Assembly: GCA_013076295.1 (NCBI GenBank)
Contig: RQOL01000660.1
Span: 2,356,001 to 2,420,000, forward strand
Direction: 5' to 3'
From: Sanderia malayensis
Taxonomy: Eukaryota; Cnidaria; Scyphozoa; Semaeostomeae; Pelagiidae
DNA length: 64,000 nt
Shown here: positions 15,101 to 30,100 of the stretch, piece by piece
Position numbering within the stretch: the first letter of the stretch is position 1
Layout of the letters: the number at the start of each line of letters is the position of its first letter
Translations under genes and position numbers: made by a program
The notes under the pieces: generated by a model
What the model was told of the DNA's origin: nothing
The model's database searches: none
The model's input: only the letters and a program-made list of their open reading frames with translations

Positions 15101-18100
15101 GATTGTTCATGAACTCGAACTTCTGCTTCCCCTGGCTCTTCAAGGTGTGAAGACTCAAGTCGATTGATGTTATTTGCTTTCAGACACTTTAGTTGTTGGC
15201 CAGTGTTTTGAGACGAAGGAGAACAATCGATGCGTTAGGCCATTCAGACTGAGCATTACCAAGAAGAAGTGTTGCTGTCAAAATATTGGAAAGGCTTCCG
15301 GTGACAAGTGCGAGTCTTGTCCCGGCCTTGCAACTAGTATGTATACTACTGAAAATATAGTAGTCTAGCCTTTGTAGAAATGGTCATATAACTATCTGGT
15401 AGTCTGATCTTTGTCGAAAGGGTCATATAACTCGTGGTACATGTTATTATTGTGTATTAAAACTACTGGGCTTGTAAGATGGATTGATACTGTGTGAACC
15501 AAGCATGCGCATGTCCAAACCAGGGGTATTTAAAAGCTCTCTGCTAGATGCTTTCACAGTCGACAATATTTGACATTGTGTTGGGATGTGAAGCAAGGCA
15601 CAACTGTAAACATATTGGACCCTGTATAGTGAAGCCCCATATAATGGAGACGTTGGTTTGTTGCGTAGAAATGTCCTTTGTAAACCCTTTTCCCTTATTG
15701 ATTGTTACTGATCACCAAATACTGTTGAGGTTCTATCAGCGAATACTATGTCACAACAGAGGTCCATTGCAAAGGAACACTGTCTTTATCCAGAAGTTTC
15801 AGAGCTACTGTGAAGAATATCTTTCCTGGGGAGACGTCTTTACAAGCCGCGGATAGTATTACTCGCCTATTCGTGCACATGAAGTTTCATTGTATTATCA
15901 CTCATTCTGTTCTCTTTTTTCCTCCAGCCGAATACATCCGACTCTGCGTCACTGGAATACGTCCGACATCACCAACATACGTCACAGACGGCAGTGGCGC
16001 AAGGTTAACCGACAAGGACGGAAATTACGTCACAAAGCGTCCTGGATTCGAAGTGAAGACCGACAAGGATGGCAACGTCGTTACAGACAAGGACGGCAAC
16101 GCCGTTACGGTACCAGGCAAGGGTATTGTCACTGATAAGGATGGTAATGTTGTAACTGACGAATCCGGAAGACCTGTAACGAAGCCCGTGTTTTCTGGAG
16201 ATGGTAAGTATTGTCATTTATTTTTGGCATTGCGATCTCCCATATGAAGAATCTCCCACATCAAGTGTCTTCCATATGAAAAATCTTTTATGCGAAGAGT
16301 TTCTCTGTATCCCCCTACACGTTTTTGTTATAAGAAACCACTTTATAAGAAACTTACTAGTAGAATGTGTGCTAAATTACAATTGACTCCTTCGTTCTAT
16401 TGTTTTCCTTAACAATAGAAAACAATAGAGAATTTAAGAAACTTTTACTAGTAGGGCTTGAGCTAGGTTTCTTATAAAATAAAAAAAGTGTATATAAAGA
16501 ACTAAACATTCTGGCCCCTTGAACTGTTTTATAGTATTATTTTCCTTGGTATGATGGAGCTGTTGTTATATAGAAGTATATTCTTTGCTCTTCGTTAGAT
16601 TTCATCTGAGTAATCACACCTTCACACTTTTTCTTCCCAGGCATTTGTTATTTGAAGAAGGTCGGCAACTCTTGCAGTCAAGGTGGCGTGTTGAAAATTG
16701 CAAAATCCGTATGCTGTTGTTTGATCAATGGACGTGGGCATGGAAGGGATTGCGACTCATGCCCTGTTAAAGGAAGCGGTATGCTTGTTCTTGATTATAT
16801 CCATAAAATTTTACACCCACTTTCCTTAGAGTTTCTAGCCAATTCCGTACACCCTCTGTGAGAAATTTCCAACCAGTTCTATACAACGTTTTAGTATGTT
16901 TCACTAAAGCGTACAATTTATTTCCCGATGCTAAAGTCCGCATCCTGAAGGATTTCATAATTTTAATAAAATATTCTAGTGTTATTTTGCAAGCATATAT
17001 TTTCAGTGAAGGAAGCACAGAGGCTATATTTTGCTTGATTAACATTTCTAATGAACGTCAGGATCTATTGGGTTATCTCCTTTTTAGTCGCCCACACCCG
17101 CTTATGTATCACTGGAGATGGTGACGGAGACAAGACAACTGACATGCAGAAAAGTAAGTCTGGTGCATTTTCACTGCTTTGTTTTCTCTATTTGCTCTTC
17201 ACCAATAAAAACCGTGATTGTACAGACACTGAAGAGGTTATAAGAATTCATTAATATAGAGTCGATCAGGAATATAGAGTCAATTAATGTGTAAAGTTGT
17301 CCAAGGGCAACGACTTTAAGTTAGTTGTTCCCTAAATTCATTAGTAGGATTGAGTGTTTCTGCTTCGTCTTATGAAATTCATACGTCATACGTCATACAT
17401 CGGATACGTCTTTATGAAGTGACATATGAACGTGATGAGCACTACGTTTGGTGTCTTTCCTAAGAATCTGTTTTCGCGTCTGTACAATATGATTAAGCTT
17501 CGGAACTTTGCCTTTCAGTGCAATTGAACGAATGTGCCATTCAAGGACCCAGCATTTGTCAGAACGGCAAATGTACCGATCTTAAAGAAGGCTACATGTG
17601 TAGTTGCAATCCAGGATACGAACGAAAAGACAAGAACACGTGCGTGGATAAGGATGAATGCTCCGTATTCACCGGCATGTGTGGAAAGGGAAGATGTCAG
17701 AACACTCCCGGATCCTACAAATGTATCTGCGCAAATGGATACAAGGATGTTGTGACCAGCTCGCCAAGATGTCAAGGTAATTTTGGAGATTTTACTTAAT
17801 GTAATGTACTGTACTGTAACTGTACTGTACTGTACCGTACCGTACCGTACTGTACTGTACTGTACTGTACTGTAATGCACTGTAATGTACTAAAGCAATG
17901 GTCATTGAAACCAGGCAAAAGATATTTTAGCAACGCAATTTTGTTTCTTCGGCGATTATCGATGGAAGCAATAGTAATGCATTGTATGGGTACTCTAGCC
18001 TTTCCTACTCTTTCCACAATATGTGTGCTCTAATGACAATATGTGTACTCTAATGACAATATGTGTGCTCTAATGACAAGTAAATAATATAAGTATGATT

Positions 18101-21100
18101 TCCTTTTTGTTTTAAGATATTGATGAATGCTATCAGCCAGGCACATGTCAGAATGGAAGGTGCAGAAACTTACCAGGTTCCTACTCTTGTGAATGCAATA
18201 GCGGCTTCAAAGAGGAAGATGGAGGATGCAAAGGTATGCCCAACTGACGCAAACTATCAGACTTGTTAATTCTACCCAATTTGTACTTCCCATCAAGAAC
18301 TCTACTAATTCCAGACCTTTATAGCAGGAGTTTGTTTATATTGGTAGAAAACTGATTTATACTTACTTACTTTACTTTACTTTACTTTACTTTACTTTAC
18401 TTTATTTTACTTACTTTACTTTACTTTACTTTACTTTACTTTACTTTACTTTACTTTACTTTACTTTACTTTACTTTACTTTACTTTACTTTACTTTACT
18501 TTACTTTACTTTACTTTACTTTACTTACACAGATGTTGACGAATGCAAGTTGCACAATATTATGTGCAAAGGAGGCTACTGTGAAAATACACCTGGTAGC
18601 TATATGTGCACATGCCCAAATGGATATCAATTGGCCGCTGACCGAAGGACTTGTGTTGGTAAGAAGTAGAACGATACTTGTGTCAATAAACTCTGTATAC
18701 GGACGCAATCACCAATTCCTACGTATCCGTTGCATCAAGGTTCCATTTTATAAAAATTTCTCGTTCCGATCTAATTCTACGGACAAAGAAGAATGCTATT
18801 TTTTTCTTTATTCCGAACGGTCAGCTGATGTCAATTCAACACTGGGGGTTTTTTAATTAACATATATTTATATGTATTAACATATATTTCAGATATAAAC
18901 GAATGTAGCCAAAGTGGTGTGTGCCAGAATGGTTTGTGCATCAACTTGCAAGGGTCCTTCAAATGCACTTGTAACGATGGATATGTTGTAACAGCCGATG
19001 AAAGAAGCTGCAGAGGTTTGTACACTTGTTTTGTTATTATTAACATGAATCAGGGTTGGCATCGTAGTTACCTGTGCTTGGGCCTCTTTTGTAAAATTTG
19101 ATGCAGAAAACTTTGACTGTATTTGATTCTTATATAAACAAATGAACGATTATTTGTCGTCAGAAAACTAAAACTCTCAGTCGGAGTGCATCAGAGGTGC
19201 ATTCTTAATCCTGCAGTGCAAAGTGTACCGAATTAACTTAAGGAAGCTTCCTCCTATGTCTTCGACTTCACTCTTCCTTTTCTGCCCCTTTTCTGTCCTT
19301 TTTCTCCCTGCTCTAAACCACCTAAGAACATTTGGTGGTTTAGAATTCCAAGAATGGTGAAAAAGATGTACTCCCATGAGTTTTATAACGCATTTCCTCA
19401 CAATGTTCCGTTTTGTTTGCAGACTTTAACGAATGCTCGGACAAATCTTTATGCATGCATGGCACATGCATCAATGGCCCCGGTAGCTACAGATGTAAAT
19501 GCGACTTCGGTTACGATCCATCACCTGATGGCAAGGCATGTCTAGGTATGTATTGCAATACCAATACCTGTCAGGCTAATGCAGCGGACACCGATATAAC
19601 GAACCGTGAAGTGAACCCATAAAAGGTTCACTGTGTATGCAGTTTGGTAAACTGTATCGTTGTACCAGGATTTCATAGTGTTCTGCTGTTTTATTGGGAG
19701 CTATATCGAGATGACACTGTATGTAACACTAGACTAACGACTCTGAGGCAATGAATTTGCAACTATTGTGGGATTTTCGTCGTCTGATTTTTCCTTTCTC
19801 ACCACGTGCTTTCTTTATTTGAACACTTAGATATGAAGAAGGACAGTTGTTTTGCGAAGTTCGATGGCAGAATGTGTGCGATGCCACTGATGAAACAGCT
19901 GACCAGAAGCGAGTGCTGTTGTGGTATGGAAGAAGGGGGAAGACGTGGTTGGGGACAACCCTGTCAGGGATGCCCCTTGGAAGGCACTGGTAAGTTTATG
20001 CAAACCGGGATGCAATCTAAATTACGTTTGTCTGTGATGAGATAGGTCTGTGATGAACAACTGGTCTTTAATGACCATATCTAGATTAAACGCCTCTTCA
20101 TTGCATATGGTTTGGCAAATAAACGCCTGTGTTTGGATATGAAACTTATATTAAGCGCCTCTGTGATAAGTCTGTGATGAACAGCTGGTCTTTAATGACC
20201 ACATACAGATTAAACGCCTCTTCATTGCATATGGTTGGGTAAATAAACGCCTGTGTTTGGATATGAAACTCATATTAAGCGCCTCAAGTTGGAATTAAAA
20301 GCTTTTTATAGAAAGCCTATATCCCAAGTTAAATCCTTTAATGCTTGCCTCCATATCCAATCCTCGACATGTTTCTGTTTTATCTGGAATATTAATCGTA
20401 TTATTTTTCCATAGCTGCTTACAAGAAGATTTGCCCGTGCAAGGGAATGGTATCATGCACGAAAGGTATTCATCTAACCGAAGTTATTATTTTTATATTC
20501 AGTTTGATCGCATAGCCTTTGAATTATTCACAAGTTTTGCTTCGTTTTTTTAGATGTTGATGAATGCAAAAACAACGCCGGAATGATTGTTGGCGTTTGC
20601 AATAATGGCAGATGTAAAAACACGATGGGTGACTATTATTGTACTTGCAATTCTGGATTCAAATATGGTGGAAACAGAAAAACTTGTATCGGTAAGGAAC
20701 TACATGTAATAATTTTTCATAACATTCTTTACCTTCTCTTTGTCTTTGCTCTTTTGGCTTATTTTTTTTTGAATTTCTCTTTTTTAATTCTCTATCCTTG
20801 TCATATCTTATTCTCCCCCCACCCGTTCTTTTTTTATTTATTTGTTTTCCTTTCCTACCACATCCCGCCTTATTATACCCTGTTCTGTATTCCCTTTCAA
20901 TGAATGCAGTAAACACCCGCATGTAAGAACCATTGGATTAAGAACCTTCCAGGCTGAAGTCCTTGCTCAAAATAATAGAAGAGACAATAAGCTATTGTAT
21001 TTGAACAATAGGCTGGATGCAGAATTCACAGGTTCTCATATGCGGGTGTTCACTGCACTTTAACCTCCAATCTTTCCTGCAGCAGTGAAAATTTAGGGGA

Positions 21101-24100
21101 TCAGCATTATTCCTCGAAAAATCGAGCAAGGAATTGCACTCTCTCTTTGCCTATCATATCCTTAAAATTGTCTGTAACTATATTAATTTAATTAAACTTC
21201 GTACCTCTTTAGATATCGACGAATGTAAAGAAACTCCCGAAGTCTGCATGAACGGTGCTTGCACGAACACCAAGGGTGGTTTTGAATGCAAGTGTCCCAA
21301 AGGCTACGTGTACACGAGAAAGCAAGGAAAATGTATCGGTACGTGTCACATGCAATCTGTTGCAGGCATTCTAAGTAACTACGTCACCATGTATCTCATA
21401 TCTGCTGCATAAAAACTACAGTCGTGCAAACAAGTAGCTGCTATGACAGTCTTATACAGCTAGACTTGTTGAATTTGTCAGTTGAAGTTTGTCATTTGAT
21501 TCAGTTGAATTGAGTTGATTTGATTCGATTGCGTTAATTCAGTTGAATTGAATTAACGCTGTTTTGAGCCTGCAGAACATCGTTTGATTTAATTGCGAGG
21601 ACTTTGTGCTGCGGGGCCACCACACGGGGCACTGTGTAGGATGTCTAATCAACAACTTCTTTTGCTTGTAGATTACGATGAATGCGCCCAGGGTGGCAAT
21701 CCTTGTACTGATGGAGAATGCGTCAATACACCTGGAAGCTTTAGGTGCAAGTGTACCATCAAAGGACATACTTTGGACAGCACTGGACTGATTTGTAGAG
21801 GTATTTGATGCGCGGATCCTTCCACGGTTTTGCAATGTTGTTTGATAAGCTGTTGAGCAACAGTCGAACCTCTTCGAGTCTACTAAGTTATATCGTCGAC
21901 TGCAAATGATCAATGTAGATTGCTCTGCTATCTTCCCGGATTTATTTATTTGTAATTCGTTCGCGCTGCCCATAGGCTCAACTCTGCTGCCATTGACAGT
22001 AACGAACACGTACACGAACACGTACACGTACAATAGAATTCCACCCACCGTACTTGTACACGTACAGTAGAATTTCACCTTACGACCACCTAGTTTATGC
22101 GGTCACCTCATTGATACGGTCACCTTGACCAGGCAGTCACTTTCTCTCAAAATAAACCCCGTTAATTTGATTAATATTTGTGGCTTGTTAGTGATTGTAT
22201 GATTAAGGTTTGATTGCATGCAATCTTCCAGAAAGGGTGCTTTGTTAATCGCGTACTGTTTTAATTCCCCAGACGTTCGTCTTGGCAAATGTTGGACCAA
22301 ACAGGTCGGTGGTGTTTGCGAGAAGAATGCAAACGGTGACGTCACAAAGGCCGTGTGCTGCAGCACGTTTGGTGTTGCTTGGGGCAGCCCGTGTGAATCG
22401 TGTCTTGGTGGTGGTGAAGTAAAAGGTATGGCCGAATTGTAGCTTTTCTCGTCGCCACGAATTACAGTCTACTCTCGATAAATGGAACCTGCACGGGACC
22501 GAAAAAATTGGTTCCACTTATCGAATGTTTCACTTATCCGAATTATAGGTTTGTTAACGCAAATCCAAGGACCTGAGAAATTGGTTCCACTAAACAAAAG
22601 TTCCACTTATCCGGGAGTTCCACTCATTGAGAGTAAACTGTATTGTTGCTGTTCTGCGCATGATCTTGGTGTCGCAAAATGTCGCTGTTCTTTTAGGCTA
22701 ATTGTTGTCATCGTTTTTGTACACGATGATTTGACTATTGTTTGATTTGTCTTACTTGTAGATGGTTGCAAGAAGGGATTCATGAAGGATGGGAACACTT
22801 GTAAAGGTCAGTAATTTCATCCTCATTCTCATTTTACCCCATTATTCTTCTTTTAAGTAGTTCCATCTCCCTTATTGCTCTACACGGCTCATTACCGAAT
22901 AACATGATGCTTGTCACATTCATGGACGTAATGGAGAGCGGGCAAAGAGAAATCCTTTGCATACAACTTTATCGCGTCGTTTGACGCAGTTGAATCTCTA
23001 AGTCTTCTCTTTCTTTCATGTCTCTAAAACTTTTCGTTTGTGATGAAATATACTGAGGCTGTTATTTTCTGTTCCACGTCCAGATGTCGACGAATGCAAG
23101 ATTTACGACCAGGTTTGTAACAACGGCCTTTGCAAGAATACTATCGGAAGTTTCCAATGCGTTTGTCCAACCGGATTCACTCTGGATGACTCAAAGAGAA
23201 ACTGCTTAGGTGAGCCTCCTTGATTTGGTTTACTATCATTCTATAACGATTAGCTGCCTGTCCAAAGGCGAGTCAAAGGTCTTCATCGCACGTTAAATAT
23301 CCTTTGTCTGATGCTTGTTATGCGTTTAGCATCGAGTGTTAGACATTAGATGGTTATGTCTGTAACCATCTTTTAAGTTGTAGCGAGAGGGAGTCAGCAC
23401 ACGACTACATTCTGTTCTAAACTGTATCTTGACTGATTCAATATTGTTTTACATTATAACTTATTACATAACATAACATGCTGTGCGCCGTGTGCACGTG
23501 AGGTATTGCATTGCATGAATACTACAATGTCACTCTAATTTGCAGATACAAGACGCGGTGTTTGCTACGAGAGCTTCTCGAAGTCCAGTTGCGAAGAACC
23601 GTTCCCTGGCAATCAGACCAAGACTGATTGTTGCTGTTCGGATCTTGGAAAAGCTTGGGGAACGCCTTGTGAAATCTGTCCACTGAAAAACAGTCGTAAG
23701 TATTATTATCATTGCATATTGTCTGTTATTTGTTTATATGTCACGCGTCATATTTGGCTAAACTTTGTTTTTCTTCTGTTTTTGCCAGCTTCATTCAACG
23801 AACTGTGCACAACAAAAAATCTTGGTAAGTGTTAACGTGAATGCAACCTTAAATGGTGCATGCAAGGTGAAATTGGGGTGTTTCTGTAAATTGGGGTGTT
23901 TCTGTAAACTGCGAAGAAAGCTGAAAATATTAGTTATAGCGGAAGTTTTTAAACAAGTTGTAAGTTTTAGGCAACCAAATTGGCTTGCTAATTATGGATG
24001 AGATGATAGTCTTTATTATTATATAATTTATTTTGTAATTAACTTGTCGTTTTTTTTGCTTTAGATGTTGACGAGTGTCTTTTCGGTGTGTGCAAAAATG

Positions 24101-27100
24101 GCAAGTGTGAAAATACCCAAGGGTCATTCAAGTGCATCTGCGATCGAGGCTTTGATGTTGATGCCAGAGGAAGACATTGCGAAGGTATGTTTTAATGAAA
24201 TGTTTCGTTTTTCTATTTTTATTCAACTAAACCAATACACGAGTCCTGAAGCTGGACACAATTCTCTCCAAGAAAACTCACCAGCTGTTTATATTTTAAA
24301 TAATTAAACATACAATGGCTCTATGCTTTTATAGGTTCTACAATAATCTACATGGTAGCTAGTAGTTCCTAGGGTAATTTATGGTAGTTTTTATATTGTA
24401 GTTCTTATGGACGGCAGTTCGTATATAGTAGTTTTCATCTAGTAGTAGCTAGTTCTTACATAGTACAGTCAAATCTCCATAGTTCGAACTCGTATAATTC
24501 GAACACTATCTAATTCGAAATTTTGTAATTCGAGCAGTTTCCTCCTTCCCCAGAGTGTTCGAATTAGACAGAGTTGACTGCAGTTTCAATGTAGTAGTTT
24601 CAATATATATATTCTTATACAATATTTCCTACACATGGTAATTCCTGTATAGTAGTTTGTGGCTTCTTCATATAGGTAATGCCCATCTCACATAGAATGA
24701 CCATTAACGCTAGTTTACACTGTATGAACTGTTACTTGATTTTAGACATTGATGAATGCAAGATTGCAGCGGGTATTTGCGGTGCTGGGAAATGCGTGAA
24801 CGTGCCCGGTTCATTCAGATGTGTGTGCGATTCTGGCTACAGAAACTCAATGATGATGGAAATGTGTATGGGTAAGTGCAATCTTCTTATGGTAACAATG
24901 CAATGCAAGAATTGTTTTGGAATAGCGTTGAAAATCGGAAACATAGCGAAGCATAATGAATACTAAAGCTTTTCGTCTGACACTTATCGGAGTAGTACGT
25001 CAGAAAGAGAACGGAAATGAAAACCTAACAAATTATTATACCCAGAAGAGGATCGAAATTGGCCAATCATGAAGTTCTGTACCGATCAAAGAATCCTGTT
25101 GCAAATGACCAATTTCGTATAGATATTGGGTATTGCTTTGAGATTGATACGTTGGTTATCAGATCTTACTCTCATTTACCCCATGGGTATGGATTGTGAA
25201 CCGTTCGTTAACTCAACAAGATTGTGCTTGCATTTGATCCAAAGTTGCTTGGTGTCAGATTGAAGGTCGATTTTTTAACAAGCTTTCTGTATTGTTTTTT
25301 GTGCAGATATCGACGAATGCACAGAGTCAAACCCAATGCCATGCAATGGTGGACGATGCGTCAATACACCTGGGTCATACCAATGTGTATGCCCATCAGG
25401 AACCGAGGTCATGGGAGAAGGAATTGATTGCGAAGGTACTCTATTAATTGCATTGTCATATAGACATATATAAGAACAACCTTTACAAGAAACACCAGGC
25501 TGAGATATACGGAAAAATAAGAAACGACAAGCTGAAACTGGAGCCAAGTGTTCTTATAAAAAATGCGTGTAAACGAAGTTACTACGCCGTCTGTTTTATA
25601 TTGTAATATGCCACTGAACAGCCAGTACTGAACAGCCATTCGGAAGGCTGTCACGAAAGGTTATTTAATTGAATAGACTCCAAAGGATTTATACCTTAAT
25701 AAGTTCCCTCAGGTTTCTAGTTTATTAAACCTTGTTATGGGGCTTTTGTAATGTGTTTTCTTGTCTGATAACTTGAACCCTGTATGGAAGATGATCTGGC
25801 GTATAATGACCGCTTACTAGTCTAATACAAATGCCGACAAGAATGTTCTTGATATTAGTTTGTTTTAGTTTCATAAACCTTTCTGTCTTCATTTGCAGAT
25901 ATCGACGAGTGCACTAGAATTCCAGGAATTTGCCAATATGGAAGATGCCAGAACTTCATCGGTGGCTACCTCTGCGCATGCGGAAATGGCTTCAAACCAA
26001 GCTCAGATATGAAGTCTTGTCTGGGTATGTTGAAATTACAGCAAATCGCTTCTACGTCTAGTTGTCTTGAGACTAATCATGTGTCATTCCAGTTCAGAAT
26101 TGCCTATAGTCGTGGGTTGATTGTGTGAGCATAATATTTTGATTATGCTTAGACTATTTTAACGTAATTGTTTTACTCATGGTTAATCTAATCTCGGATT
26201 TGTCTGGCCGAAGCCTGATCTAGTCCCACTCAGACTAATCTAATTTTATAATCAAATTTTGGTCTAGTCTTTGCGATTTGGGATAGTCTAATCCCGGGAT
26301 CCTAGACTAGAAGTAACGAACCGTTAGTTTATGCGCGCATATCATGTTAGGTAAATTTTCTACGTTTGTGTTGCATCCAAAATAAAGAGACTATTTTAGT
26401 CTGGTCTCGGATACAACTTGTGGCTTTATAATTCTAAAGTGTGGTCTTGGGAATTTAACAATTTGAATCTTGATTTGTGGTCTTGAAATTAATAATAGTG
26501 ACAATAAGAAACTATAAAAGTTGCACCTTTGTATTAAATAATGACTGGGGGATAAATCATCGAAACTGATGGGTTATCAGAGAGTTCACAGAAAAACGGT
26601 ACCGAGCTTCATGCCATAGCATATCTATAACCTATATTACCATTGCAAAAATATTGTTTGCGCTCATACACCCTTGAATATGCGCTTAAAGTCCCCCCTT
26701 GGCAACACCCCCAGACTTTATGGGTATTGCACTTGCATGAGCCTTAGTGAGTACATATTAGATGAAGTCAAACTCTCGAGCATCAATCATGGCGGAGCCA
26801 ATGAAATCCGTGAAGGCTTTGTTTGCCGAAAGTTGGGTTGCTTTGGTGGCAGGTCAGCATGTTGGCGTTGGTAGTGAGAGCCGGACTTTCTTTGTTAATT
26901 CAAGACATACCATATAATTTATCAATTATATTTCTCCTTTAGATATCGATGAATGTAGGATAAACCAGGGAGGTTGTGAGTACTTTTGCAACAATACTGT
27001 AGGAAGCTACGAATGTCTGTGTCAAGAAGGATTCCAACTCACTGCTGACAAGAGAACTTGTGAAGGTATGACACGAAGCGAATAACAATCCCTGGCATAT

Positions 27101-30100
27101 TCACTGAATCTGTACCTAGTATTTCAGATTTATAATGATAAATTGATATAAAACAAGATACATGCTTAAACATTGCGAATATCTGCTGAATATCTGCCTG
27201 GCATATTCACTGAATTTGAGTATTGCCAGATTTACAATTAAATTGATATCAAGCAAGATACATGTTTAAACAACGGGAATATCTGCTGATTATCTGGAAA
27301 CCTGATATGTTAAACGTGTGTGGTTTGTTTTTTCCTTTTAGATGTCGACGAATGCACAAAGACACCCAACGTCTGCGGAAAAGGCAATGAATGCAAGAAT
27401 GTCATTGGCGGACATGTTTGCATTTGCAAGAACGGCTATGAGCCAACTCGAGATGGCAAGAATTGTGTTGGTAAGGCACATCTCATAATTGCCGCAACTA
27501 TACTGTTTCTCTTTCGTTTTTCTGAGCTTTTTCTTTCAACGTGTTGTCTGCAGCCATTCTTGCAACGGGGACATAATTGATTGTTATTCTATTTGCAAGA
27601 CATGCTGTGTGCCATTTTTGTGTACTCTTTTCTGTACTCTACCAGTTTGTTTCTTGCTTCTTCTCTGTTTCTCTGCCCTTTCCCTTTTCTCTGCTCTTTT
27701 CTATTTTCTCTGCCCTTTCCCTTTTCTCTGCTCTTTTCTATTTTCTCTGCTCTTTTCCCTTTTCTCTGCTCTTTCCCCTTTTCTCTGCTTTTTTCTCTTT
27801 TCTCTGCTCTTCCCCCTTTTCTCTGCTCTTTCCCCTTTTCTCTGCTCTTTTCTCTTTTCTCTCCTCTTCCCCCTTTTCTCTGCTCTTTTCCCTTTTCTCT
27901 GCTCTTTCCCCCTTTTCTATTCTAACTTCATTTGTTTTGTATCATTTCAAGATATTGACGAATGCAAGGACAAGAACAGTTGTAAGAACGGAAAATGTTT
28001 GAACACAGCTGGATCGTACCTCTGCGAATGTGGTGTTGGATTCACGTTAATGAAACAGGCCATGGCTTGTATTGGTAAGCATTTCATGTGCTCAACCCTG
28101 ACTATTTGACTGTATCAACCTTTGTTTGGAATCCCTTTACTTTCACATTAACCCCGTGTCTACAATTCCTTTGCCTTCATATTAGCCGTTTTCTACAGTT
28201 CTTTTAACTTCACAAGTCCTTGTCTACAATTCCTCTACCTCTATATTGACATATCTACTGTTGCTTTATTGTTGCATTTACCCATAGCTTAGATTCCCTT
28301 GCCCACGTAATATTTGACCAGAATGTTGTTCTACCTGTGCAATTCGAGAGACGGAAATATTCCCCAATTCAAATATTCCTCAATTCAAATATTTCTCAAT
28401 TCAAATATTCCTCAGGATTCGGGCTCCAACAGTTGGCTATCTATATTAGATTTGTAAAAAATCTGATCTTAAATTAGATCATCTTGGTTGAAACTACACG
28501 TGTCAAGTCAAATCCAGCTTAACTTAAATGGGCAGAATGGCGAATTAATTTTTAGAACTAATTAATTTGCTATTATTCTAAGAACTAATTTGTGGCTCTT
28601 AGAATTATAGCATGTTATTTCTACGTTAGTATTATGCCAGCTTTAGACCTTCGACCCCAAAGTTCTTCACGAAACTAGAAGGCAGTGCTGAGGTGTTTTT
28701 GCAAAACCCTCAACTCAGATTTGTTACTCTTCATTGTACGTGCCATGGGAAATGAAGCCACCTTTCATTCTCAATTTCATTGGAAAGCGTGACCATCGGG
28801 TTTCTCGATAGTATCGATTCCACATGCAAGTGGAATGCATGAAGGGAGGGGCTAGCCAGATGTTGACGCTTGAAACTTTACCAGCAAGCATGAAAGCCGC
28901 GGTTACACGCCGGATTGCCGTGCGTGGTTTTGCGTTCATGCGACCTCTCATCTTGCCTACATCACAAAACTTGCTCGGTTGACCCTGCACGGAATTACCA
29001 CGCACAGATGTTTTGTCAACTTGCGTTTGACCGAAACGGGTCATGCTATACCTATGCGCTGCTCACTTGATTAATGATTATACATACGACATGTACTTAT
29101 CGCAATGTGCTTGTGCTCTGATGACCATTCTGTTTACTTTACTCTCAGATATTGACGAATGCACTGTGGGTGATAAAGGTGGGTGCCACAGCAACGCGCG
29201 CTGCGTCAACACGGTTGGCAGCTTCCGATGTGAATGCAAACCAGGCTACGAAGGCGACGGAAAATCCTGTAAAGGTTTGTATCTATACGTATAAGTTTTG
29301 TTATACTGTTGGCAATGCGGATGCATGCTCCGTATATACTTTGCTTTACTACGAAGTCTGTATATCGGTTACCCGTGAGAGTGCTCAATACATTTAAGTA
29401 GAGCTAGACATACGTGGAAGAGAAAAGAGTCAAAAGACTATACTCTGCATCTCGACAAGCCTGTTGTGTGGTTTCCCACTCATCAGGAGATGTACTAATC
29501 TCCACGTACTTTGCTTTGCTATGTATATTGATATTTTTGTGATGGACATAACTAACTCTTGTTAATTTGAACCAATGAACTCTATGTAAGAAGTACTCTA
29601 TATAGGGGGTACTTCTTATATAGAGTTCACTGATTTGAACTTACTGTTTGATTATGATAATTTGACTCCAAAATTAATGAGTGTAAGTGCTGGAGATGTC
29701 AGGGGCTTAAGCTATCGGAGGTTCTAGCTTTCGGGGTTCGAGCTAAGGAGTGAATTATCGGGTTAGATTTTTCCAGTCGTAATTGTCTTTATGGTAATTC
29801 TGGTTGTGTTTTATCGTGGGTGTCATGGGATGGGCAGTAGGTTATTCTTTTTACCATTGTTGCTTTCATCAAGGCATAACGTGTTGCGACAAACTTAGAA
29901 AATCTTAGAAGACAATAGGAATTGGGATTTTATGAATTATGAAATTATGAGTTACGTTTTCCTGCTTTGAGCATTTGTGTAGTTTAGTGATGTTATCTCA
30001 TTTCTGTTTCAGACATTGATGAATGCAAATTTGGTCTGGCCAGCTGCTCTATTGATGCAGACTGTACGAATACGATCGGTAGTTTTACTTGCAAATGTAA

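Noticed and set aside
27489..28109. 206-residue hydrophobic Phe/Leu/Ser-rich frame
   Set aside because: It reads the pyrimidine satellite and runs into exon 35; only 27952-28074 is coding.
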